From Cytophagales bacterium (GTDB taxonomy: Bacteria; Bacteroidota; Bacteroidia; Cytophagales; Cyclobacteriaceae), in NCBI GenBank assembly GCA_022360015.1, contig JAKSDQ010000214.1, positions 1 through 64,000 on the forward strand: DNA of 64,000 nucleotides, read 5' to 3'. The notes under the pieces were generated by a model. It was not told where the DNA came from and searched no databases. It saw nothing but the letters and a program-made list of their open reading frames with translations. The stretch's first letter is position 1, and every line of letters begins with the position of its first letter. Position numbers and translations under genes: made by a program. Below, piece after piece: positions 40,136-50,139 of this stretch.

Positions 40136-43100
40136 TTAAAACTGCAGATTGATTCCGGCTATGAAGCTGCGGGATTGCGGGTATCTTCCAACATCTATGC
40201 CGTTGCCTACGATTACTTCCGGATCCAGCCCTGTATATTCAGTAATTGTAAACAGGTTGGTAGCAGTAAGATAAATTCTAAGATGGCCGATGCCGGCATT
40301 ATCCACCAGTGGCATCGGCAGTGAATAACCTAAAGTGAGATTTTTCAGCCTTAGATAAGAAGCATCTTCAAGATACCAATCCGATACGGTCCCAAAGTTA
40401 TTGTTATCATCGTTCAATGAGATTCCGGGGATAGCAGATCCCGGATTGGCCGGGGACCAGGCATCCTGAATGTCTGACAGCATGTTATATCCCTGGGTGG
40501 GTTTCAGGGTGCTGAATTTTAAACCGTTAAAAACCTTCACATTTTCTACCCCCTGAAAGAAAAGCGTCAAATCAAAACCCTTATATTCAAAGCGGGCGTT
40601 TACTGCGTATGTAAAATCGGGAAAAGCATCTCCTTTGAACACCCGGTCATCTTCATTGAGCCTGCCATCACCATTTTGATCAACAAACCTCAAATCGCCG
40701 GCCTGCGCCAGGGGTTGGATCAAATCGCCGTCCGGTCCCTGGTGGGCATTCACTTCTTCGGTGCTTTGGAAAATACCACCGGTTTCAAACACATAAAAAG
40801 AATAAAGTGCATGGCCCACTTCCGTTCTCAGGGGATTTAATATGCCTCTTACGGCGTTGTTATGCTGAATGTAATCTTGATTGTTTCCAAGGCTTGTCAC
40901 CTCGTTTTTAATAGAGGATATATTGGCTGATATATCATAGCGGAAATCTGCCTTATGCTGATGATAACCTAACGTAAGTTCAAAACCTGTGTTTTTGACA
41001 GACCCCATATTTTCAAAAGGGGCATTTCCCACGCCAGCGGAGCCACTTATTGGAATGCTAAGAAGCATGTCGTCGGTTTCTTTAATAAAATAGTCAGCAC
41101 TGATCCTCACCTTGTCATCCAGGAAACTGGCATCGATACCGATGTCTGTTTGTGTGGTAGTTTCCCAACGTAAGTCAGGGTTGGCTATTCCGTTGATAGC
41201 AAAACCATAATATTCATAGGATGCAGGATCCCCTAACAAAGCCCGGGTGCGGGTCAGGTTCACCGAAGTAGCATAATCTCCCAAAACGCCCAGGTTACCG
41301 ATTTCTCCCCAGCTAGCTCTTAGCTTAAGATCGTCGATGAAGTCAGTATTCCCTAAAAAAGGCTCATTGGAGATTTTCCAAGCTGCCGAAATGGAAGGGA
41401 AAACACCGTGTCGGTTATCTCTGGTTAATTTAGAAGTGCCATCTCTGCGTACCGTTCCTGTCAAAAGGTATTTATCTTTGTATGCATAATTAATCCTTCC
41501 TAATAATGAAATCAACCGATTTTCGGTTCTGCCACCTTCAGGTTCGTCATAAGGACCGCTGGCATTGGGAAAGAATCTTCTGTCCGGGTGTTCATCCTCA
41601 AAACCCCTCGCGGTCATTCTAAAAAACTCAAACCTGTTTTCCTGTACCATATACCCGCCAAGAATATTGATGTAATGATGGTCACTGATGAATCTTTCAA
41701 AGCTCAGCGTATTTTCTACCACATATGAATTGGTTATTTCATTGGATTGGGTTAACTCATTAAAATTGAATATCTTACCTGGTTCTGTGACTTTGGAAAT
41801 GAAGCGCTTGGCAGTGGTGTTTGCTCTTGTCAACCCAACGTTTAACCGGTATTTCAGGCCCTCGATAATCTCGTAGTCGGCAAAGATGTTACCAGATAAG
41901 GTGGTAGTAGGGCGCCGGTTATCCAACCGGTTAAGATAAGCTACAGGATTGATTAAATCACCATAAGACCCGGCATAAGCCAAGTTATCACGGGGGGTCA
42001 CCCCACCATACAGGTTACCGGCTTCGTCTTCCCACACCACCGCGCTGGGAGGATAGTATACGGCCGAGATGATAGCCCCGGTGTAGGCGGAGTTTGTTTC
42101 TACACCATAGTTTCCATCTGTGAAAAACAAAGAAAAGTTTTCTCCAACCGTTATTTTGTCATTAAGTGTAAAAGAACTGTTGAGCCTTAAAGAATATCTT
42201 TCGGCTTCCGTATTAACCAAAGTACCTTCTATCTCCCTGTAACCCAGCGAGGCCAGGAAGACACCATGATCACTTCCCCCACTTACTGACAAATCATAGT
42301 TCTGCATGGTGGCTTTCCGGAATATTTCATCCATCCAATCGGTACGGGTGACGAATCCGTAAGGGTTTTTGGTCTCATCGATATAATCCCGGCGAGGGTC
42401 ATCAGCCGCAAATCCGGCATTGTCGAATGCCAGGTTCATGACATCCGCATATTCCCTGGCATTGAGCGGGTCAAGGGTTTTCCAGGCTTCCTGAAATCCA
42501 TAATAGCTGTTAATGGCTACTTTGGGTTTTCCGGATTCTCCTTGCTTGGTCTCGACCAATATCACACCGGCCGCGGCCCTGACGCCGTAAATAGCAGCCG
42601 CTGAAGCATCTTTGAGTACGGATATGGACGCGATATCCACCGGGTTAGGCAACGGGGCACCCGGGACACCATCGACAACGTACAGTGGCTCTTCATTAGA
42701 AAGCGTGCCGATACCCCGCACCCGGACAATGGGTGCCTGGGTCGGGTCACCGCCGTCATTCACAACGGTTACACCTGCTACATTACCCTGTAATATCTGC
42801 TGGGTGCTGTTGATAGGTCTGCTGGTAATGTCCCTTACCGCTTCAACTTCCTCCACAGCCCCTGTCAAATCTTTCTTTTTTGTATTGCCATATCCCACCA
42901 CCACTATTTCTTCCAATTGATCCAGATCGGGTACCAGGTTTACCTCAATGAATGTTTGAGCACCCACAGTAAGCTCGGCCGATACAAATCCCACATAACT
43001 TATAATCAGGACAGCATCACGATTGGCCACTTCAAGGGAAAAGCCACCCGCTAAATCCGTTACTGTGCCCACATTCGTACCCTTGATCAATACATTGGCC

Positions 43101-43555
43101 CCGGGTATGGGTTCTCCGGTCTCCGAGTCTGCTACTTTTCCTTCGACCTGCTGATCAACGGGCCTGCTGATTTCCTGAACCGGTTTTTGCCCCTTTTCGG
43201 TTTTACTTACTACAACCTGGTGGTTTATTCTTATAAATTTGATTTTTAACGCCTTTGAAAGTTTCAAAAGCATACTCTCCAGGCTTTCTTTTGGCGTGTC
43301 AATGTTTACTTTTCTTTTTACAGGAATTTTTTTGGGGTTAAAGGAAAACCTGAATTCAGTTTTTTCCTCTATAAGCCGGAAGGACTCCTGCAATGAAATG
43401 TCCCCGGCATCGATGCTCAGGTAAACCGATTTTAGCTTTTGTGCATTAGCAAAATCTGAGCTAAACACCAGTGATACCAACAAGGTTTGAAGTAAAATTC
43501 CGAGTAGAAAATTTCTTGACATCTTAATCAAAAGATTAATAGATCTTTTTTTCAT
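40136..43555 (-). CDS. SusC/RagA family TonB-linked outer-membrane protein with STN domain
   Basis: 1139 residues. A signal peptide (ends near FANAQ) precedes a secretin/TonB short N-terminal domain (about 50-110, LQESFRLIEEKTEFRFSFNP), a carboxypeptidase-like domain (about 135-215, GEPIPGANVLIKGTNVGTVT), the plug (about 225-345, VRGIGTLSNEEPLYVVDGVP, SISVLKDASAAAIYGVRAAA) and a barrel ending FIAGINLQF. The STN domain shows it is a transducer that signals through FecR to the ECF sigma factor encoded upstream. It takes up the ligand together with SusD. Confidence 0.95.
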   Translation of the reverse strand: MKKRSINLLIKMSRNFLLGILLQTLLVSLVFSSDFANAQKLKSVYLSIDAGDISLQESFRLIEEKTEFRFSFNPKKIPVKRKVNIDTPKESLESMLLKLSKALKIKFIRINHQVVVSKTEKGQKPVQEISRPVDQQVEGKVADSETGEPIPGANVLIKGTNVGTVTDLAGGFSLEVANRDAVLIISYVGFVSAELTVGAQTFIEVNLVPDLDQLEEIVVVGYGNTKKKDLTGAVEEVEAVRDITSRPINSTQQILQGNVAGVTVVNDGGDPTQAPIVRVRGIGTLSNEEPLYVVDGVPGAPLPNPVDIASISVLKDASAAAIYGVRAAAGVILVETKQGESGKPKVAINSYYGFQEAWKTLDPLNAREYADVMNLAFDNAGFAADDPRRDYIDETKNPYGFVTRTDWMDEIFRKATMQNYDLSVSGGSDHGVFLASLGYREIEGTLVNTEAERYSLRLNSSFTLNDKITVGENFSLFFTDGNYGVETNSAYTGAIISAVYYPPSAVVWEDEAGNLYGGVTPRDNLAYAGSYGDLINPVAYLNRLDNRRPTTTLSGNIFADYEIIEGLKYRLNVGLTRANTTAKRFISKVTEPGKIFNFNELTQSNEITNSYVVENTLSFERFISDHHYINILGGYMVQENRFEFFRMTARGFEDEHPDRRFFPNASGPYDEPEGGRTENRLISLLGRINYAYKDKYLLTGTVRRDGTSKLTRDNRHGVFPSISAAWKISNEPFLGNTDFIDDLKLRASWGEIGNLGVLGDYATSVNLTRTRALLGDPASYEYYGFAINGIANPDLRWETTTQTDIGIDASFLDDKVRISADYFIKETDDMLLSIPISGSAGVGNAPFENMGSVKNTGFELTLGYHQHKADFRYDISANISSIKNEVTSLGNNQDYIQHNNAVRGILNPLRTEVGHALYSFYVFETGGIFQSTEEVNAHQGPDGDLIQPLAQAGDLRFVDQNGDGRLNEDDRVFKGDAFPDFTYAVNARFEYKGFDLTLFFQGVENVKVFNGLKFSTLKPTQGYNMLSDIQDAWSPANPGSAIPGISLNDDNNNFGTVSDWYLEDASYLRLKNLTLGYSLPMPLVDNAGIGHLRIYLTATNLFTITEYTGLDPEVIVGNGIDVGRYPQSRSFIAGINLQF

Positions 43556-43658
43556 AAATTTGAGCGTTTAAACAGTTTCAATACTTTTTTAAACAGGTTT
43601 TAATCCGGGCCAACTATGGTGACGCATAGAGGCACGACGACGCTTAAAACCAATTTTT

Positions 43659-43685
43659 GAAGTGCCTGTCAGGCACTTCTTTTTA
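43659..43685. terminator. Strong hairpin between the FecR and SusC genes
   Basis: GAAGTGCCTG (43659-43668) and CAGGCACTTC (43670-43679) pair perfectly with a minimal loop, then TTTTTATA on the plus strand. Read on the minus strand, the direction of the genes, the stem lacks a T-run. It could end an antisense transcript, or form a folding block in the FecR-SusC message. Confidence 0.6.
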
Positions 43686-43753
43686 TAATATGGTACCGTA
43701 TTCTAATTCATGGGCACAGGATTTTGATTTAACATAATTCAATATCATTCTCT

Positions 43754-44788
43754 TCAACATCCTTCTCCGTTCAGCATGATTTTACCTTCCTCATATTTGT
43801 AGGTGATATCCAACGCATGTTTTAATACTTTTAAAACTGTATCCAGGGCTTCGTTCTCGAAACTGGCGCTTAACACACAATCTTTGATGGCTGTGTTTTC
43901 AATTTCAATGGTCACGCCAAACCACGTTTCGAGTTTACTTGCCACCTGTTCCAGGGATTCGTTATCTATGATCAGGCGGTTTTCTTTCCAGGCAATGACT
44001 GTGGTAAGATCTACATCATGATGAATATTGAAAGTACTGTCATGCTTGTGAAAAATATATTGTTCCGCAGGACTGAGGAAGTGACCGGGAGCCATGGAGG
44101 GTTGACCTGGTCCGGTGACCTCCACCTTTCCTTCGAACAAAGACACTTCGATATCCGATTCATGCTGAAATGCCCTGATGTTGAAGGAAGTTCCCAGCAC
44201 CTTAGCGGAAATCTGCTGCGTATGAACCAGGAAAGGCTTTTCGGGATTTTTGGCCACTTCAAAATAGGCTTCCCCATCCAGAAAAACTTCCCGTGTGTCG
44301 CCCTCAAACGATTTGGCATATTTAATACGGCTGGCAGCGTTTAAGTGAACAACGGTGCCATCTGAAAGCGTCTGTACTGTGCGTCTGCCCCTGGGGTTTT
44401 CATGTAATTCCCAGCCGATACCTACCTCCTCAGGCTCCTGCCGCTGTGACCAAAATAAAATGCCGGCACATACCACTATAAAAATGATGGCGGCTGCCAA
44501 CCGCTTAAGATGAAAGTTTGTAAAAGTCACCTGACGGCCGGTGGAAGGGGATTCACTTTTTTCTGCCATTTTTATCCTTTCAAACAGCCGTTGTTTATCC
44601 ATTTCAGCGTTAAATGAGTGAACGCCGGGCCATTTTTTATGCTGATCCCAAATCAAACTCATCTGATGAAACAGCGAAGCCGCACTTTCATCCTCTTCCA
44701 TTATTTTCATCAATTGATCTATTTCCTCCTCAGTGGCTTCTTTTGAAAGGTATTTGGTGGTTAATAGCCAAATTTGCTCCTGGTCCAT
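43754..44788 (-). CDS. FecR-family anti-sigma factor
   Basis: 344 residues. A cytoplasmic sigma-binding part (1-90), one membrane helix (about 97-114, LAAAIIFIVVCAGILFW), the periplasmic FecR domain (NPRGRRTVQTLSDGTVVHLN, EVFLDGEAYFEVAKNPEKPF) and a C-terminal DUF4974 domain (about 270-344, NESLEQVASKLETWFGVTIE). It relays the state of the SusC receptor and releases the ECF sigma factor encoded 100 bp upstream. Confidence 0.95.
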   Translation of the reverse strand: MDQEQIWLLTTKYLSKEATEEEIDQLMKIMEEDESAASLFHQMSLIWDQHKKWPGVHSFNAEMDKQRLFERIKMAEKSESPSTGRQVTFTNFHLKRLAAAIIFIVVCAGILFWSQRQEPEEVGIGWELHENPRGRRTVQTLSDGTVVHLNAASRIKYAKSFEGDTREVFLDGEAYFEVAKNPEKPFLVHTQQISAKVLGTSFNIRAFQHESDIEVSLFEGKVEVTGPGQPSMAPGHFLSPAEQYIFHKHDSTFNIHHDVDLTTVIAWKENRLIIDNESLEQVASKLETWFGVTIEIENTAIKDCVLSASFENEALDTVLKVLKHALDITYKYEEGKIMLNGEGC

Positions 44789-44888
44789 TTTTTATCTTCT
44801 ATTTCAGAAGATAGACAAAAAAACAGCACAAAATCTACTACTTATGAACCTGAAAAAATTTGTGTGCCTGCCTGAAATACCGGAATGA

Positions 44889-45494
44889 CTAAAACAAAAA
44901 GTTAAAGAAAGTGGTCGTCAGGATAAATATAAGCAGGTTTTGCTGATTTACTTCCAAAAGCCTTTTTGTGATGAATCTGTTGGCTTTTACCATGTGATTC
45001 TGAACCGTGTTTGGGGAAATGGAAAGTATTAAGGCGATTTCTTTATACTTAAGGTTTTCAAATTTATGGAGCTTGAAAACGATTTGCATCTGGTCCGGCA
45101 TCTTGTTGATCAGATGGTTAACCGTGCCCAATAATTCTTTGTAATAAATGGCTGACTCGGTTTGATTTTCCCAGCAGATATTTTCCTGGCCTGATAAAGG
45201 TTCTGTCAATGATAACCTTTCTTTTTTTAAAAAATTTATGCATTGGTTTCTTGTACAGATAAAAAGATAGGACTTCGGATTTTTACAAACAGACAGGTCA
45301 TTTCTTTTCATCCAAAGATTAAAAAATACATTCGAAACCACTTCCTGTGCCAGGTCGGCACTTTTGACATACAGCAATGCAAAATCACAGAGTCTTTGGT
45401 AATACCTGTCAAACAAGCCAGCTAGTGCTTCTTTGTTGCCATGCCTGATGGCGTCTAATAGCCTCTGATCATTTATGGCACTTTCATTATCCAT
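44889..45494 (-). CDS. ECF sigma-70 factor, Bacteroides expansion family
   Basis: 201 residues with region 2 (about 25-95, LFDRYYQRLCDFALLYVKSA, ANVFFNLWMKR-like) and region 4 (about 125-180, FKLHKFENLKYKEIALILSI, SPNTVQNHMVKANRFI). It is the sigma partner of the FecR anti-sigma factor and should drive transcription of the SusC/SusD genes. It is the first gene of the four-gene minus-strand set. Confidence 0.95.
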   Translation of the reverse strand: MDNESAINDQRLLDAIRHGNKEALAGLFDRYYQRLCDFALLYVKSADLAQEVVSNVFFNLWMKRNDLSVCKNPKSYLFICTRNQCINFLKKERLSLTEPLSGQENICWENQTESAIYYKELLGTVNHLINKMPDQMQIVFKLHKFENLKYKEIALILSISPNTVQNHMVKANRFITKRLLEVNQQNLLIFILTTTFFNFLF

Positions 45495-45697
45495 AAAAAA
45501 TATGACAAATGATGATCATCGAAATTAAGGACTAATGGCTAGCAGAGAAAAAAATCGAGATTAAGGATACATTAATTTTTTATAAAGCGAATTTGAAAAC
45601 CGGCAGCTACACCATCGCAAAGATTTCTGCTAAAAATTGCCATGATTTGGAAGGAATCGTTTATCTTCAAATACAATAACAATCAATCCGGAACATC

Positions 45698-47740
45698 ATG
45701 GCTATACGGTTTTTACATTTTTTATTTTGGCTGGTATTCATTGCCGGAAACAGTTACGGGCAAGAGGACAAAAAGAATTTTAGCCGTCTCGATATTTTTG
45801 CCCTGGAATATGCCTCCGATCCACAAATCTCACCGGATGGTGACAGGGTGGTCTATGTGAGAAATAGCATGGATATCATGAAAGATCGTAAGGCAGCCCG
45901 ACTTTGGATGGTTGATGCAGATGGAAGCAACCACAGGAAACTGACCAGCCGGGAGTCGGGGGAAACTTCCCCGAGGTGGTCACCTGACGGTGACAGAATT
46001 GCCTTTGTCAGTGCCACGGATAATGGCGCTGAAATCTATGTTTACTGGGTAAGTTCGGGCAAAACCGCCCGGTTGACACAACTGGAAAAGTCACCATCCG
46101 GGCTCCGTTGGTCACCTGACGGCCAAAGGATTGCTTTTTGTATGACCGTCCCTGAAAAACCACCTGTTCTGGTCACTCCACCGGATGCGCCAAAAGGAGC
46201 AAAATGGGCAGATAAGCCCAGGGTGACCACCCGGTTGAAGCACGAAGCAGATGGAACCGGCTACATCGATCCTGGCTTCCGGCACCTGTTTGTAATTCCT
46301 GCCGATGGTGGTTCGCCAAGGCAAATCACGTCGGGGGATTTTCACCAGGAGGGAAACCCGGAATGGACCAAAGACGGGAAAAACCTGGTTTTCACCTCTA
46401 ACAGAAATGAAAACTGGGAGTATGAGTTTAAAAACTCCGAGATTTACAGGGTAGGTGTTGAAAATGGACAGATCACCCAGCTTACAGATAGCAACGGGCC
46501 GGATTTCGATGCGGTGATTTCGCCTGATGGTCGAAAGATAGCCTGGTTAGGATATGCTGATAAAGTACAAACCTATCAACTGACAAGACTTTACATCATG
46601 AATTTGGACGGATCTGCCAAAAGGGAGTTGGAAACGGGGCTGGATCGCAGCGTGAGCGATATATCCTGGAGCAATACGGGAGCCGGGTTGTATTTTCAGT
46701 ATGATGACCGTGGTAATACCAAAATCGGATATGTATCACTGGGAGGGAAGGTAAGAAAAGTAGCGGATAACCTGGGTGGCACCAGCATCGGCCGGCCTTA
46801 TGGAGGTGGTTCATTTTCGCTTTCCCGGCAGGATGAAATCATTTATACCTATACCACGCCCTATCATCCGGCAGCGCTGGCTTATCTCACCAAACCCGTC
46901 GGGCAGATTAAGATGGTGACTGACCTTAACAATGAGATTTTACCTTACCGCAACCTCGCCAGGGTTGAGGAGATCTGGTATAATTCTTCTGTTGACCAGC
47001 GAGACATACAGGGATGGATCATGAAGCCTCCTGATTTTGACCCGCAAAAACAGTATCCCCTTCTGGTAGAAAACCATGGAGGGCCAATAGCTAATTATGG
47101 AGACAGGTTTTCAGCCGAAATGCAACTGTACGCCGCCGATGGCTACGTGGTTTTTTATCCCAATCCCAGGGGAAGTACCGGCTATGGCGAAGCTTTTGGC
47201 AACTTGCTGTATCGCAATTATCCGGGCAATGATTACGATGATGTGATGGATGGTGTGGATGCATTGCTGAAACAGGGGTATATACATCGTGATAGCCTGT
47301 TTGTTACGGGTGGAAGTGCCGGCGGAATTATGACTGCGTGGATCATAGGAAAAAATAACCGGTTCCGGGCATCGGCGGTTGTTAAACCGGTGATGAACTG
47401 GATCAGTAAAACCCTGGTGGCAGATAATTATTTTTATTATTCCCATTACCGCTATGAAGGTTGGCCCTGGGAGAACATGGAAACCTATATGAAGTTTTCG
47501 CCGGTTTCGCTGGTGGGTAATATTCAGACACCTACCCTGGTGATGGTCGGTTCGGCTGATTTGAGAACGCCGGTTTCCGAAGCCAAACAATTATATCATG
47601 CCCTCAAAATCAGGAAAATAGAAACGGCATTGGTGGAGATTCCGGGTGCTTTTCATCATATAGCGGCCAGGCCCAGCCAGTTGATTACCAAGGTGGATCA
47701 TGTGCTGGCGTGGTTTAGGAAGTACAGGAAAGGTGGGTAA
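45698..47740 (+). CDS. S9 family prolyl-oligopeptidase-type serine peptidase
   Basis: 680 residues with a signal peptide (ends near NSYG). A seven-bladed propeller of WD-like repeats (ISPDGDRVVYVR, PRWSPDGDRIAFVS, LRWSPDGQRIAFCM) covers about 35-420. The hydrolase domain follows with S540 (GGSAGG), D621 (GSADLRTP) and H653 or H654 (FHHIAARP). This fits acylaminoacyl-peptidase/S9C exported peptidases that remove residues from short peptides. It is transcribed alone, divergent from the ECF sigma gene. Confidence 0.9.
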   Translation: MAIRFLHFLFWLVFIAGNSYGQEDKKNFSRLDIFALEYASDPQISPDGDRVVYVRNSMDIMKDRKAARLWMVDADGSNHRKLTSRESGETSPRWSPDGDRIAFVSATDNGAEIYVYWVSSGKTARLTQLEKSPSGLRWSPDGQRIAFCMTVPEKPPVLVTPPDAPKGAKWADKPRVTTRLKHEADGTGYIDPGFRHLFVIPADGGSPRQITSGDFHQEGNPEWTKDGKNLVFTSNRNENWEYEFKNSEIYRVGVENGQITQLTDSNGPDFDAVISPDGRKIAWLGYADKVQTYQLTRLYIMNLDGSAKRELETGLDRSVSDISWSNTGAGLYFQYDDRGNTKIGYVSLGGKVRKVADNLGGTSIGRPYGGGSFSLSRQDEIIYTYTTPYHPAALAYLTKPVGQIKMVTDLNNEILPYRNLARVEEIWYNSSVDQRDIQGWIMKPPDFDPQKQYPLLVENHGGPIANYGDRFSAEMQLYAADGYVVFYPNPRGSTGYGEAFGNLLYRNYPGNDYDDVMDGVDALLKQGYIHRDSLFVTGGSAGGIMTAWIIGKNNRFRASAVVKPVMNWISKTLVADNYFYYSHYRYEGWPWENMETYMKFSPVSLVGNIQTPTLVMVGSADLRTPVSEAKQLYHALKIRKIETALVEIPGAFHHIAARPSQLITKVDHVLAWFRKYRKGG

Positions 47741-47967
47741 GTGGGGTAGCGATGGTGGGAATGGGGCAGTAGTGGCGTATTGGAATGGTAAAAGGTTGGC
47801 ATAGTGGCATATGAGGATCATGTTGAGGTAGGGGGGAAATGGTGATTTGGTTTAATAGTGAGATATTGAAGTATTGGGATGATAGGCGATTGAGGTTGAT
47901 TTAAGGGAAATGATTAAGGACTGCCGGAACAAAAGAAGACGGTAAGGGATACATTGATGTAATTGTA

Positions 47968-49353
47968 ATGAATTTCAAAACCACCATAGAGAACCGTGTA
48001 TACGCCTTCAAGGATCTGAAAACGCTGATGGCCAGGGCCACACCGGCGAGGTCAGGGGACGAACTGGCAGGTTTGGCGGCGAAATCGGCTATTGAAAGGG
48101 TAGCCGCAAAACTGGTACTGGCGGATCTGCCACTGAATTATTTTCCGGAGGAAATGTTAATTCCCTACGAAAAGGATGAGGTAACAAGGTTAATCATGGA
48201 TGAATGGGATGCATCGGCTTTTCAACCCGTGGCGCACTTAACCGTTGGCGAATTCAGGGAATGGTTGCTGGCCTACGATACCGATGGGAAAAAACTGGCA
48301 GCGCTTTCGCCTGGATTGACGCCGGAGATGGTAGCGGCGGTCAGCAAAATTATGAGTAACCAGGATTTGATTTTGGTGGCAGGAAAATGTGAAGTGGTGA
48401 CAAAATTCAGAAATACCCTGGGCTTGAAAGGGCATTTTTCCACACGCCTGCAACCTAACCATCCCACCGATGACCTCAAAGGGGTGGCAGCCGCCATCAT
48501 CGATGGGTTGTTTTATGGTATTGGTGACGCAGTGATCGGCATTAACCCGGTATCTGACAATACTAAAAATGTTATTGCCCTGCTAAACCTTATGGAAGAC
48601 ATAAGGAATAAGTTCAATATACCCACACAATCCTGTGTTTTAAGTCACATTACCACGATGCTGAATGTCATTAACCGGCAGATACCGGTAGATTTGATAT
48701 TCCAGTCCATCGGTGGTACGGAAGCTACCAATAAAAGCTTTGGCATTGATTTAAACCTGCTGACCGAGGCCTATGAAGCAGGTCTTAGCCTGAACAGAGG
48801 TACCGTAGGACAAAATGTGATGTATTTTGAAACAGGACAGGGGAGTGCCCTGTCGGCCGATGCCCATTTTGGCATTGATCAGCAAACCTGTGAGGCCCGG
48901 GCTTATGCGGTGGCCAGGAAATTTAAGCCTTTGTTGGTGAATACAGTGGTAGGGTTTATCGGTCCGGAATATTTATACAACGGTAAACAAATCATCCGTG
49001 CCGGATTAGAAGATCATTTTTGTGGTAAACTGATGGGGCTTCCTATGGGTTGCGATGTTTGTTACACCAATCACGCCAATGCGGATCAGGATGACATGGA
49101 TAACCTGTTGTCACTGTTGGCCTTAAGTGGATGCAACTACATCATGGGGGTGCCCGGGGCAGATGATATCATGTTGAATTATCAAAGCACCTCCTATCAC
49201 GATGCGTTGTACGTGAGACAAATTACCGGTCATCGGCCGGCACCTGAATTCGAAGCCTGGTTAAAAGCGATGAATATATTTAATCAAAAACTTGAAATTA
49301 CAAATCATAATTATCTGAAAAACAATATATTATTATCATATGACCTGGAATGA
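47968..49353 (+). CDS. eutB: Ethanolamine ammonia-lyase large subunit
   Basis: 461 residues, close to the usual 453. It contains the B12-dependent EutB core, for example VAGKCEVVTKFRNTLGLKGH, RLQPNHPTDDLKGVAAAIID, GDAVIGINPVSDNTKN and GLPMGCDVCYTNHANADQDD. It splits ethanolamine to acetaldehyde and ammonia with the small subunit. There is no microcompartment, permease or reactivase gene in the window. The product acetaldehyde could feed acetate metabolism. The stop overlaps eutC by 14 bp. Confidence 0.95.
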   Translation: MNFKTTIENRVYAFKDLKTLMARATPARSGDELAGLAAKSAIERVAAKLVLADLPLNYFPEEMLIPYEKDEVTRLIMDEWDASAFQPVAHLTVGEFREWLLAYDTDGKKLAALSPGLTPEMVAAVSKIMSNQDLILVAGKCEVVTKFRNTLGLKGHFSTRLQPNHPTDDLKGVAAAIIDGLFYGIGDAVIGINPVSDNTKNVIALLNLMEDIRNKFNIPTQSCVLSHITTMLNVINRQIPVDLIFQSIGGTEATNKSFGIDLNLLTEAYEAGLSLNRGTVGQNVMYFETGQGSALSADAHFGIDQQTCEARAYAVARKFKPLLVNTVVGFIGPEYLYNGKQIIRAGLEDHFCGKLMGLPMGCDVCYTNHANADQDDMDNLLSLLALSGCNYIMGVPGADDIMLNYQSTSYHDALYVRQITGHRPAPEFEAWLKAMNIFNQKLEITNHNYLKNNILLSYDLE

Positions 49354-50095
49354 AATGACTTCTGATCCCTGGTACATACTAAGCAAATATACAGAAGCCC
49401 GCATTGCCCTGGGCCGGGCAGGTGGCAGCCTACCTACCCGACCATTGTTGAAATTCCAGCTCGATCACGCCAGGGCGAGGGATGCTGTGGAGTCTGCGTT
49501 GAATATATTTAGCCTTGAAAACCAGCTCAACACAATGAATCTCCCTTTTATCAAACTAAACAGTCAGGCACGGGATAGGGCAGAATACTTAAAAAGACCG
49601 GATTTGGGAAGGCGGTTAAACAATCAGTCCAAAACCATCTTAAGTCAGGATAAACGCGCAGGATCAGATATCGGAATAGTGGTTACCGACGGCCTATCGG
49701 CAGCGGCCATAGACGCACAGTTTATTCCTTTTATCCATGAAATGATTCCGCTGTTAAAAAGTAAACAAATGAGCTTTTCTCCTATTTGCCTGGTCGAACA
49801 GGGAAGGGTAGCCATCGCAGATGAGATCGGAGCACACTTGGGTGCTCGACTCATATTTATATGTATTGGTGAGCGACCGGGATTAAGTTCTCCACATAGT
49901 ATGGGAATCTATATGACTTACCATCCCCAAACCGGCAAAACCGATGAAAGCAGGAATTGTATTTCTAATATACGGGCGCAAGGTTTAAGTACTAAAATCG
50001 CCGCGCGGAAGTTAATGTTCCTCATTGAACAATCGCTGAGATTAAAGTTATCAGGAGTTTATTTAAAAGAAGACACGGATTTGCTGTCTGAGTAA
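49340..50095 (+). CDS. eutC: Ethanolamine ammonia-lyase small subunit
   Basis: 251 residues, a short form without the N-terminal extension of the enterobacterial protein. EutC motifs are visible: ARIALGRAGGSLPTRPLLKF, QLDHARARDAV, DIGIVVTDGLSAAAIDAQ, VEQGRVAIADEIGAHLGARL, IFICIGERPGLSSPHSMGIY. It binds the B12 cofactor together with EutB. It begins inside the end of eutB, so the two are coupled. Confidence 0.95.
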   Translation: MTWNEMTSDPWYILSKYTEARIALGRAGGSLPTRPLLKFQLDHARARDAVESALNIFSLENQLNTMNLPFIKLNSQARDRAEYLKRPDLGRRLNNQSKTILSQDKRAGSDIGIVVTDGLSAAAIDAQFIPFIHEMIPLLKSKQMSFSPICLVEQGRVAIADEIGAHLGARLIFICIGERPGLSSPHSMGIYMTYHPQTGKTDESRNCISNIRAQGLSTKIAARKLMFLIEQSLRLKLSGVYLKEDTDLLSE

Positions 50096-50139
50096 TCGTT
50101 GGCAGAAGCTGTACATTCATCGAGGCTCAGTGTCATCTT

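Noticed and set aside
38559-43555. Polysaccharide utilisation locus
   Set aside because: SusC/SusD are present, but no glycoside hydrolase, lyase or sulfatase is encoded nearby, so a glycan target is not supported.
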